Below are positions 35,087-43,117 of a stretch of DNA of 64,000 nt, in pieces. The stretch covers positions 930,001 through 994,000 of the forward strand of contig NZ_JAJPUI010000001.1 of assembly GCF_021390935.1 (NCBI RefSeq). Direction: 5' to 3'. Every line of letters begins with the position of its first letter. Positions within the stretch are counted from its first letter, which is position 1. The notes under the pieces were generated by a model. The model was not told the origin of the DNA. It ran no database searches and saw only the letters and a program-made list of their open reading frames with translations. The translations under genes and the position numbers were made by a program. Origin of the DNA: Streptomyces sp. CC228A (GTDB taxonomy: Bacteria; Actinomycetota; Actinomycetes; Streptomycetales; Streptomycetaceae).

Positions 35087-36626
35087 CGTGTTCCTTCCGG
35101 TGGGTGGTGCGGCGTGCGGGTGCCCGGCGCCGTGGCGGCTGCCGCCGCGGCGCCGGCTACCAGGTCGAGGAGGCCCGCGAGGTCGGCGCCGGCGGCCGCG
35201 GGTGCAGCAGCGTGGCTTTGAGCCACAGCCGCCGGCGCCCGTCGGCGTCGTCCGCGGCGGCCCGTCCGACGACGGCCCTGCCCTCGCCCAGCAGGCGGCG
35301 GCGGACCTCCGCCACCAGGGCGTCGCCCTGCTCCGGCGGCAGGTCGTCGGCGGCGCGGGGGCGGAACAGGACGGTGCTGATGCCGATGGGTCCCGGGCGG
35401 CGGCGCAGCGCCGGATGCGCGTCGACGCGTCCCGCGAGTTCCTCCGCGGCGGCCACGCAGTGCTCGACGAGCGCGCCGAGCCCGGTGCGCCCGAGGGCCC
35501 GCAGGGTGGCGGCGATCTTCAGGACGTCGGGCCTGCGGGTGGTGCGCAGGGACCGGCCCAGCAGGTCGGGCAGCCCGGCCTCGGTGTCGTCGTCGGCGTT
35601 GAGGTAGTCGGCGCGCAGCTCCAGCGGGGCCAGCAGTGCGGAGTCGGGGACGGCGAGCAGGCCCGCGGCGACCGGCTGCCAGCCCAGCTTGTGCAGGTCG
35701 AAGGTGACGGACACGGCGTCCGCCAGCCCGTCGAGCCGGGGCGCGAGCCGCTCGCTGAAGAGCAGCGGCCCCCCGTACGCGGCGTCGACGTGCAGCTCGG
35801 CGCCGTACCGGCGTGCCGTGGCGGCGATGGCGGGCAGCGGGTCGATGAGCCCCTCGTCGGTGGTGCCCGCGGTGGCGACGACGAGGGCCGGGCCGTCCGC
35901 GCAGGCGAGCGCCGCCGGCAGGGCACCGGGGTCCAGCCGCCCGTCCCGGCACGGCACGGTGACGGGGTCGGCGAGGCCCAGGACCCAGGCGGCGCGCCGC
36001 ACGCTGTGGTGGGCGTTGGTGCCGCAGACCACGCGCAGCCCGGGTGCTCCGGAGGCCCGGGCCCGCTCCCTGGCGAGCAGCAGGGCGACGAGGTTGGACT
36101 CGGTGCCGCCGCTGGTGACCAAGGCGTCGGGCGCGGCCCGCCCGGGGTGCACGAGGGCGGCGAGGGCGCGGGTCACCTCCTGCTCCAGGGCGGTGGCGGC
36201 GGGCGCCTGGTCCCAGGAGTCCATCGACGGGTTGAGCGCGGCGGCGGCCAGGTCGGCGGCGGCGGCCACCGCCAGGGGCGGGCAGTGCAGGTGCGCCGCG
36301 CACCAGGGGTCGGCCGGGTCGGCGGCTCCCTCGGCGACGGCCCGCACCAGGGTGCGCAGCGCCTCCTCGGCCCCGGTGCCGTGCTCCGGCAGCACCGCCC
36401 CGCCCGGGTCCCGCGTGTCCGTGTCCGCTGCCAGCGCCCGGCGTAACCGCCGCGCCACCTCCTCGGGTCCGCCCGCGGGCAGCGGCCCGCCGCGGGCCTG
36501 CGCGCCCTCGGCCAGCGCGTCCAGCACGACCGCGGTGAGCTTCCCGAGGGCGTCGGCCCCGTGCACCCCGCCGGCCAGCGCCGGGGCGCCGGCCACCGGG
36601 GCTGTGTCGCTCCGGTGCGCGGTCAC
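35083..36626 (-). CDS. Diaminobutyrate decarboxylase-type PLP enzyme 1 (frame break near C-terminus)
   Basis: This PLP decarboxylase of about 514 residues is paired with the diaminobutyrate aminotransferase and probably makes 1,3-diaminopropane (RhbB/Ddc role). The PLP lysine is in TFDLHKLGWQP, with ALVTSGGTESNLVALLLAR and HVDAAYGGPLLFS. The printed frame ends early at 35,157. Adding one base to the GGG run at 35,200-35,202 gives HPAAAGADLAGLLDLVAG and carries the protein to a TGA at 35,083, which overlaps the monooxygenase ATG exactly, as expected in this locus. The GTG start overlaps the aminotransferase stop. A rare TTA codon lies at 36,444-36,446. Confidence 0.9.
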
Positions 36627-37963
36627 AGGACGTCCTCCAGGGCCCTCGCGAGGCGCTCCACGACCGAGTCGGCCTGCTCGTCGCTGAGGACCAGCGGGGG
36701 CAGCAGCCGCAGGACGGTGTCGTCGCGGCCGCCCAGTTCCAGCAGCAGGCCGCGTTCCCGGCAGGCGGTGCGCAGCGCGCGGGCCAGCGCCGGGTGGCCC
36801 GGGAGGACCCCGTCGCGGTCGGGGGCGGCGTCCGGGTCGACCAGCTCCACGCCGATCATCAGGCCCCGGCCGCGGACCTCCCCGAAGACCGGCCGGCGGG
36901 CGGCGATCTCCCGCAGGCCCCGGCGCAGCCGTTCGCCCAGTTTCAGCGCTCTCTCCGCGAGCTGCTCCTCGGCGACGGTCCGCAGGGTGATCTCGCCGGC
37001 GACCATGGCCAGGGTGTTGCCGCGGAAGGTGCCGGTGTGGTGGCCCGGCAGCCAGGTGTCGAGTTCGGGGCGGTACGCGATGAGCGCGAGGGGCAGGCCG
37101 CCGCCGACGGCCTTGGAGGTGACCAGGACGTCCGGGGTGACGCCGGCGCGTTCGCAGGCCCAGTACCGGCCGGTGCGGCCGACACCCGTCTGCACCTCGT
37201 CGAGGACGAGCACGATGCCGTGGTCGGCGGTGATCCGGCGGATCTCGCGCAGCCAGCGGTCCGGGCCCTCGACGACCCCGCCCTCCCCTTGGACCACTTC
37301 CAGGATCACCGCCGCGGGCAGCCCCACCCCGCTGCTCGGGTCCGTGACGAGGCTCTCCAGCAGCCGCGCCGACAGCTCGCCGGACCGCTCGGCGCTGCCG
37401 GTGCCGAAGGGGCAGCGCATCCCGTACGGGTAGGGGAGCCGGGTCACCGGCACGCCGTCCGCGCCGACCGCCCCGCTCATCCGCGGCGGCCCCGACACGG
37501 CCGAGGCGCCCAGGGTCATCCCGTGGTACGCGCCGGTGAAGGCGACGATCCCGCGCCGGCCCGTGGCGTGCTGGGCCAGTTTGAGCGCGGCCTCCACCGC
37601 GTCGGTGCCGGCCGGGCTGCAGAAGTGCAGCCGCGCCGCGTCGCGGAGCCCGCCGGGCAGCCTGCGGAGTAACTCCGCGCTGAAGGAGTCCTTCTGAGGG
37701 GTGATCATGTCGAGCGTGTGCAGGGGCGCTCCGGAGGAGAGGACCGCTTGGAGGGCCGCGACCGTGGGCGGGTGGTTGTGCCCCAGGGCGAGGGTGCCGG
37801 CACCGGACAGGCAGTCGAGGTACGTGCGCCCGTCGGCTCCGGTGACGACCGCCCCGGAGGCGTGGACGGGGGCGACGGGGAGGGTGCTGGCGTAGGTACG
37901 GGCGGAGGACTCGCGACGCTTCTGGCGTTCGAGCAGCTCGGCGCGCAGCGCACCGTTCGGCAT
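36623..37963 (-). CDS. Diaminobutyrate-2-oxoglutarate aminotransferase (RhbA/Dat type)
   Basis: This 446-residue class III aminotransferase makes 2,4-diaminobutyrate from aspartate semialdehyde and glutamate, the precursor of 1,3-diaminopropane. Motifs: YLDCLSGAGTLALGHNHP, GTDAVEAALKLAQHATGR, GAYHGMTLGASAVSG, VLDEVQTGVGRTG, and the PLP lysine in VTSKAVGGGLPLALI. These match DABA aminotransferases, not ornithine or GABA enzymes. The ATG at 37,963 has GAAGGG upstream. This is the first gene of the siderophore locus and lies directly behind the iron box. It contains a TTA leucine codon at 37,670-37,672, so translation should need the bldA tRNA. Confidence 0.92.
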   Translation of the reverse strand: MPNGALRAELLERQKRRESSARTYASTLPVAPVHASGAVVTGADGRTYLDCLSGAGTLALGHNHPPTVAALQAVLSSGAPLHTLDMITPQKDSFSAELLRRLPGGLRDAARLHFCSPAGTDAVEAALKLAQHATGRRGIVAFTGAYHGMTLGASAVSGPPRMSGAVGADGVPVTRLPYPYGMRCPFGTGSAERSGELSARLLESLVTDPSSGVGLPAAVILEVVQGEGGVVEGPDRWLREIRRITADHGIVLVLDEVQTGVGRTGRYWACERAGVTPDVLVTSKAVGGGLPLALIAYRPELDTWLPGHHTGTFRGNTLAMVAGEITLRTVAEEQLAERALKLGERLRRGLREIAARRPVFGEVRGRGLMIGVELVDPDAAPDRDGVLPGHPALARALRTACRERGLLLELGGRDDTVLRLLPPLVLSDEQADSVVERLARALEDVL

Positions 37964-38016
37964 GGCGGATGCCCTTCGGTCGTGTTGCGGAGGGTCGCGC
38001 ACTAGCGCACGGAAGG

Positions 38017-38046
38017 TTAGGTTAGCCTAACCTGCGCTGAGATCAA
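38017..38046 (-). promoter_or_regulatory. Iron box (DmdR/IdeR type) overlapping the siderophore promoter
   Basis: The core AGGTTAGCCTAACCT at 38,019-38,033 is a 15-bp palindrome. With its flanks it matches the DtxR/IdeR/DmdR1 iron box (TTAGGTTAGGCTAACCTAA) closely. On the minus strand, TTGATC (38,046-38,041) and TAACCT (38,024-38,019), 16 bases apart, form a plausible promoter whose -10 lies inside the box. The box ends about 55 bases before the aminotransferase ATG. Iron-loaded repressor should block transcription of the whole locus. No second iron box was seen within the locus. Confidence 0.9.
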
Positions 38047-38218
38047 GTGGCTGAGCCGCGGCACTCCAACGTCAGGGGGTGAATACCCCTCCACGCGCCC
38101 CCTGTTGCGCCCCTCGGTGCCCGATGTGGTGCGTGAGCGCAGGCCTGTTGACGGTGTGACAGGTGCGGTCGGCCGCCTGGCCGGGACAAGCCCGACGGCC
38201 GGGTTGGTATGAGCTGTC

Positions 38219-38345
38219 TCCCGGGGCAAGACCCGTCGCCCGGGGCAAGACCCCTCGCCCGGGGCAAGACCCGTCGTCCAGGCCGGGCCCCTCGCCCGGG
38301 CCTAGCCTCTCGTCCGGGCCGAGTCCGTCGTCCGGGCCGAGCCAA
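38219..38345. repeat. Tandem GC-rich repeat between siderophore and GH65 genes
   Basis: About six degenerate copies of an 18-19 bp unit (GGGGCAAGACCCGTCGCCC and variants such as CGGGCCGAGTCCGTCGTCC) run up to the GH65 stop. The rest of the 37,964-38,355 gap holds the iron box and no gene. Confidence 0.75.
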
Positions 38346-38355
38346 TCTGCCGGGC

Positions 38356-40788
38356 TCAGTCCGACAGGTCGAGCGTCATCGCGCGGCCCGGCTCGATCGA
38401 CACCGAACGCCCCGGCAGCACGATGTCGATCGACGCCACCCCCGAGTCCGGCACCGACACGTGCAGGCTCCCCGGACGCATCCGCAGCCGCACCCCCCAG
38501 TGCCCGTGGAACCGCAGCGCGAAGTCGTACTCCGACAGTTCCGGCAGCGGCACCGGGTCGAGGCGCAGCACCCCGTCCCGCGTGTCCAGCCCCGTCAGCC
38601 CGCGCTGCACCAGGTCCAGCGTGCCCGCCATCGCACCCAGGTGGACCCCCTCGCCGGTGGTCCCGCCGTGCAGGTCCGCGATGTCCGACTCCAGCGTCTC
38701 CTGGCAGAACGCCCACGCCTCCGACCTGCGTACCCGCGCCAGCACCCAGCCGTGCACCAGACCGCTCAGCGTCGAGCCGTGGCTGGTGCGCCGCAGGTAG
38801 TAGTCGACGGTCCGCCACCACGTCTCGTCGTCCAGCTCGTGCCCCAGGCGCCGCATCAGCCCCCGCAGCTCGGCGGGCGAGAACAGGTAGCCGAGCATCA
38901 GCACGTCGGCCTGCTTGGAGGCCTGGTAGCGGTTGACGGAGTCGCCCTCCGCCTCCAGGATCCGGTCGAGGCGCCGGATGTCGCCGTACTTCCGCCGCAG
39001 CGCGTCCCAGTCCAGCTCCGCCAGCTCGCCGTAGCCGTGGAACTGGCTGATCACCCCCGAGTGGAACGGCACGTACAGCCCGCGTGACACGTCCTCCCAC
39101 AGGGCCAGCTCGCCGTCGCGCAGCCCGATCCGCTCCACCAGCTCTCGGCGCCGCGGCTCCGGCAGCCCTTCCAGCAGCTCCAGGGCCCGCGCCAGCACCC
39201 AGGCCGCCGTCACGTTCGTGTAGGCGTTGTCGTCCAGCCCCGGGCGCTGCGCCCCCGGGTAGGCGTCGTGGTACTCGTCGGGGCCCATCACGCCCCGGAT
39301 CCGGTACCGGTCGAAGACCTCGTCGTACGCCGCGGAGTCCGCCCAGAACCGGGCGATCTCCAGCAGCATCTCCGCGCCCTTGGTGTGCAGGAACTCGTCG
39401 TCCCCCGACGCCTCCCAGTAGCGCCACACGTTGTACGCGATGGCCGAGTTCACGTGGTGCTGGAGGTGCGAGTGGTCCGGCAGCCAGCGCCCCGACCTCG
39501 GGTTCAGATGCAGCTGCTGGGTCTCCTCCCGCCCGTCGCTGCCGCTCTGCCACGGGTACAGCGCCCCCGCCCGGCCCGCGTCCTGCGCCGAGAACCGCGC
39601 CCGCTCCAGCCGCCGGTGGCGGTAGGTCAGCAGCGCCCGGGACACCTCGGGGAAGTGCAGGTTCAGGTACGGCAGCACGAAGAGCTCGTCCCAGAACACG
39701 TGCCCCCGGTACGCCTCCCCGTGCAGGCCCCGCGCCGGTACGCCCACGTCCAGGTCCGCGGTGTTCGGCGACAGGGTCTGCAGCACGTGGAACAGGTGCA
39801 GCCGCAGGATGCGGCCCGCCTCGTCCGGCACCTCCAGCTCGGCACGGCGCCACAACTGCTGCCAGCGCGCCCGGTGCGAGGCCAGCAGTCCGTCGAACCC
39901 CGCCGCACGGCCGACCCGGTCCACCGCCGCGTGCAGCGGATCCGAGATCGCCGGGTCCCGGGAGGTGTGCAGCGCCACGACCTTGTCGACGGTGACGGTG
40001 GCCCCCGGCAGCATCCGCAGCCGGAACCGCTGCGTCACCCGCCGGTCGCCGTGGCGCACCGCCCGCTCCGACAGCTCGACGGCCGCCTCCTCCTGCACGG
40101 TGGTGCGGGCCGCCATCCCGATCCGGATCCCGGACGCCGACGTACGGCACCCCAGCCACACCCGGTGCCCGGCCGCCTCACCGGTCTCCACGTGCTCCAG
40201 GTGCCGCGAGGACAGCTGCCGGTAGCGGGCCACGCCCGTGTTGGCGACCGAGCCGTCCAGTTCCGCCTCCACCTCCAGCACGCCGGCCCAGTTCTCCGCC
40301 GTGAACTCGGTCCGCAGCGCCGCCAGGTGCATGTCCCCCATATGGACCAGTCGCTGCTGGCGCACCGCCAGCCGCCGCCCGCCGTCGTCCTCGTACCGGG
40401 TGCGCCGCTCCAGGGTGCCGCCGCGCAGGTCCAGGGAGAGCGCGTGGTCGGTCAGGAAGTCGTGCGCGGGCGTCAGCCACGGCCCCGGCTCCGGCCACCC
40501 GCCCCCGGCGGCCCCGGGTTCGTGCCCGTCGACCACCCGGTAGCGCACCGGCAGCCAGTTGGGCAGGTTCACCATGTCCTCGTTCTCGACCCGGCGGCCC
40601 GCCACCTCCGACACCAGCCGGTTGTAGCAGCCCGCCGCGTAGGTGCCCGGGTAGTGGACGCCGTCGGCCGCGCACTCCGGGATCGCGCCGCGCGTCGCGA
40701 AGTAGCCGTTTCCGAGCGTGCACAGCGACTCCCGCAGGCTCTCCCACTCGCCCGCGTAGCCCTCGAACTCCCACGTCCAGCCGTTCAT
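38356..40788 (-). CDS. GH65 disaccharide phosphorylase
   Basis: This 810-residue glycoside hydrolase family 65 protein breaks an alpha-linked glucose disaccharide (trehalose, maltose or kojibiose) with phosphate, giving beta-glucose-1-phosphate and glucose. It begins WTWEFEGYAGEWESLRESL. The general acid is the Glu of GVMGPDEYHDAYPG, and the phosphate-binding loop is TSHGSTLSGLVHGW. The presence of that loop favours a phosphorylase over a hydrolase. The ATG at 40,788 overlaps the stop of the beta-phosphoglucomutase-like gene (ATGA), the classic partner that converts the product to glucose-6-phosphate. Which disaccharide is used is not readable here. Confidence 0.88.
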   Translation of the reverse strand: MNGWTWEFEGYAGEWESLRESLCTLGNGYFATRGAIPECAADGVHYPGTYAAGCYNRLVSEVAGRRVENEDMVNLPNWLPVRYRVVDGHEPGAAGGGWPEPGPWLTPAHDFLTDHALSLDLRGGTLERRTRYEDDGGRRLAVRQQRLVHMGDMHLAALRTEFTAENWAGVLEVEAELDGSVANTGVARYRQLSSRHLEHVETGEAAGHRVWLGCRTSASGIRIGMAARTTVQEEAAVELSERAVRHGDRRVTQRFRLRMLPGATVTVDKVVALHTSRDPAISDPLHAAVDRVGRAAGFDGLLASHRARWQQLWRRAELEVPDEAGRILRLHLFHVLQTLSPNTADLDVGVPARGLHGEAYRGHVFWDELFVLPYLNLHFPEVSRALLTYRHRRLERARFSAQDAGRAGALYPWQSGSDGREETQQLHLNPRSGRWLPDHSHLQHHVNSAIAYNVWRYWEASGDDEFLHTKGAEMLLEIARFWADSAAYDEVFDRYRIRGVMGPDEYHDAYPGAQRPGLDDNAYTNVTAAWVLARALELLEGLPEPRRRELVERIGLRDGELALWEDVSRGLYVPFHSGVISQFHGYGELAELDWDALRRKYGDIRRLDRILEAEGDSVNRYQASKQADVLMLGYLFSPAELRGLMRRLGHELDDETWWRTVDYYLRRTSHGSTLSGLVHGWVLARVRRSEAWAFCQETLESDIADLHGGTTGEGVHLGAMAGTLDLVQRGLTGLDTRDGVLRLDPVPLPELSEYDFALRFHGHWGVRLRMRPGSLHVSVPDSGVASIDIVLPGRSVSIEPGRAMTLDLSD

Positions 40789-41812
40789 CCGGCCCACCCC
40801 TCACCCGTTCGGCCGACCCCGTCCGCGCGCGCCCCGGCCCACCCCTCACCCGTTCGGCCGACCCCGTCGGCGCGCGCCCCGGCCCACCCCTCACCCGTTC
40901 GGCCGACCCCGTCGGCGCGCGCCCCGGCCGCCCCCGCCCGCCCGGCCCCTGCCCCGCTCCCGCACCCCTCCGCGGCAGCGGCCGCGTCTCCGCCCGCGCC
41001 CCCGTCCTCGCCCGCGCCCCCGGTCTCGTCCCCGGTCTCGTCCCCGGTCTCGTCCTCGGCTTCGTCCTCGGCCTCGTCGTCCAGCAGCTCCGCCAGGTCC
41101 CGTACGACCACGTCCGCGCCGTGCCGGGCGAGCGCGGCCGCCGTGCCGGGCCCGGCCGCCCGGTCCACACCCACCACCAGGCCGAACCCCCCGCGCCGCC
41201 CTGCCTCCACCCCCGCCAGGGCGTCCTCGACCACCGCGCACCGCCCCGGCGGCTCGCCCAGCCGGCGGGCCGCCTCCAGGAACAGCGCAGGGTCCGGCTT
41301 GCCGGGCAGCCCCAGCCGCGCCGCCTCCGCCCCGTCCACGACCGTGTCGAAGAGGTCCCGTACACCTGCCCGTTCCAGCAGCTCCCGGGCGTGCCGCGAC
41401 GCGGACGCGGCCGCCAGCGGCACCCCGGCGCCCCGCAGCGCGCGCAGCAGCCGCACCGTGCCCGGGTAGGCGTCGACGCCGTCCTCCCGCAGCCGCCGGG
41501 TGAACCGCTCCTCCTTGTCGGCCGCCACCGCCGCCACGGCCGGCCCGTCCGCGTCCAGCCCCGCGCCGCGAGGAACGCCGCAGCCCCGTCCAGCCGCGAC
41601 CGGCCGTCCACATGGCGCAGGTAGTCGCCGACCGGGTCGAACGGAGGCTGCGGGGCGCCCGGCAGCCCCGCCAGATAGGCGTCGAACGCCTCCTGCCACG
41701 CCGCGGCGTGCAGCCGCGTCGAGTCCGTGACGACACCGTCCGTGTCGCACACGACGGCACGCACGGCCCGCAGCACGGGAACCACCGGGCTGCGAGCCGT
41801 GCGTGCCGTCAT
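40785..41812 (-). CDS. HAD hydrolase, beta-phosphoglucomutase type, with C-terminal repeats (one frame break)
   Basis: This protein of about 342 residues has the HAD fold of beta-phosphoglucomutase: VVCDTDGVVTDS near residue 20, then ASASRHARELLERAG, LPGKPDPALFLEAARRLG and CAVVEDALAGVEAG. It should turn the beta-glucose-1-phosphate from the GH65 enzyme into glucose-6-phosphate. One missing base in the CCCC run at 41,559-41,562 joins FLAARG to LDADGPAVAAVAADKEE. After the HAD core comes an acidic stretch (EDEAEDETGDETGDET) and three 15-residue repeats GEGWAGARADGVGRT encoded by a 45-bp tandem repeat. Such a tail is not part of the family. Confidence 0.85.
40791..40925. repeat. Three-copy 45-bp tandem repeat at the HAD/GH65 junction
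   Basis: A 45-bp unit starting GGCCCACCCCTCACCCGTTC occurs at 40,791, 40,836 and 40,881, nearly identical. It encodes the last residues of the HAD protein and lies immediately upstream of the GH65 start, so copy number changes the HAD tail by 15 residues without shifting frame. Confidence 0.9.
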
Positions 41813-42079
41813 GGGGCGTCTCCTCCCGTCGTCCGCCGTGCGCGGCCCGGCGGACCGGGCGGCTCCACAGCGGCGTACGCAACGCGTGCACCGTCCATCA
41901 TGGCGGCGGCGCGCCTCCGCCGCCGCCCGGGAGCCCGCCGCGCGGGCAGGGCCCCCGTCCAGTGAAGCAGCGTCCGCCGCGCCCCGCGCGGGCCGTTCGG
42001 CCCCCTCCCGCCCCCGCGCGGGAGGAAGACCCCGGCGCCCCGCCGGGCGCGGTCCCGGCCGGCGCGCCGGCACCGCGGC

Positions 42080-42976
42080 TCAGCCCGCGGCGACCCGCTC
42101 CCGGGCTGCCGCGAGGGCCGTGTCGAGGGCCCGGTCCGCCGCCGTCTCCACATCGGGCGCCACGCCCGTGCCCTCCCAGTTCGTGCCGGTCACCGTGCTC
42201 ACCGTCCGGGCCCTGGGCACCGTCACCGTGATGTGGGCGGTCACCGGGTGACGCACCGTGGGGTGGGCGCCCCCGCGGGTCCGCTCGCCCACCACGACCG
42301 CCCGCCCGTGCGCCTGCAGGGTGTACGCCACGTCCTCGCCGCCCGAGAAGGTGGTCCCGCTGGTCAGCACGTACACCGGCCGGTCCAGGTAGCGCGGCCC
42401 CGGCAGGTGCGCCGCGGTCCAGTACTGGCGGGTCGCGCCCGTCGGGCGGTCGTGGATGTCGTTCAGGTGCACCTGGTCGTCCGGGAAGAAGTAGCTGCAC
42501 CACGTCGCCGCGCCCTCCGGGGAGCCGCCCCGGCACTGCCGCAGGTCCAGCACCAGGGCGCGGGTGCCCGACGCCAGCGTCATGGCCGCCCCGATGTGCG
42601 CGGCGCCCTCTCCGGCGTCGGCGATCCGCGTGACCGTCACCACGCCGACGTTCCCCTCCAGATGGGCGAACCCCCGCACCCCCTGGTTCTCGCCGCGGGT
42701 GACCGCGAGGAAGGCGGCCCGGCCCTCGTCCTCGTCGGCCGGCGCCGTCGACTGCGGCGCGTCGCTCCACAGCAGCCGCAGGTGCCGGTCCGGGCAGGCC
42801 TTCTGCAGGTCGGCGGTGACGGCCTCGCAGAACTCCGGCCCGTCCAGCCCCTCGTAGGCCCCGGAGGCCAGGCCGCCCTTCAGGGCGGCGGTGATTCCGG
42901 GGACGCGGTCGGGGAAGACGTATCCCGACGAGATCCGCTCCAGCGCCGCTTCGATGATCGTTCGGTAGTCAGACAC
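42080..42976 (-). CDS. S41-family (C-terminal processing-like) peptidase
   Basis: This 298-residue protein belongs to the tail-specific protease family S41, with an N-terminal helical part and a C-terminal catalytic core (TRALVLDLRQCRGGSPEGAA, and SGTTFSGGEDVAYTLQ). The Ser in FSGGE is the expected nucleophile. The usual PDZ domain is absent, as in the interphotoreceptor-retinoid-binding-like subgroup. The GTG start at 42,976 gives VSDYRTIIEAALERIS; no signal peptide is seen, so it is probably cytoplasmic. It is divergent from the MetP-type transporter gene and has no operon partner. Confidence 0.82.
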   Translation of the reverse strand: MSDYRTIIEAALERISSGYVFPDRVPGITAALKGGLASGAYEGLDGPEFCEAVTADLQKACPDRHLRLLWSDAPQSTAPADEDEGRAAFLAVTRGENQGVRGFAHLEGNVGVVTVTRIADAGEGAAHIGAAMTLASGTRALVLDLRQCRGGSPEGAATWCSYFFPDDQVHLNDIHDRPTGATRQYWTAAHLPGPRYLDRPVYVLTSGTTFSGGEDVAYTLQAHGRAVVVGERTRGGAHPTVRHPVTAHITVTVPRARTVSTVTGTNWEGTGVAPDVETAADRALDTALAAARERVAAG

Positions 42977-43117
42977 GACCGTCGATCCTATGTTCGGCCC
43001 GCTGCGCGGTGCCACGGCTTTCCCGCCGTGCCGGCGGGGCCGTCCCGGGTTACCGTGCCGTCAGGTCAGTTCCGCGGCGTACCCGCACCCGGCGTACCCG
43101 ACCCCAAGGACACCCCC

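Noticed and set aside
38219..38345. CRISPR-like repeats near the siderophore promoter
   Set aside because: Short degenerate tandem units without spacers.
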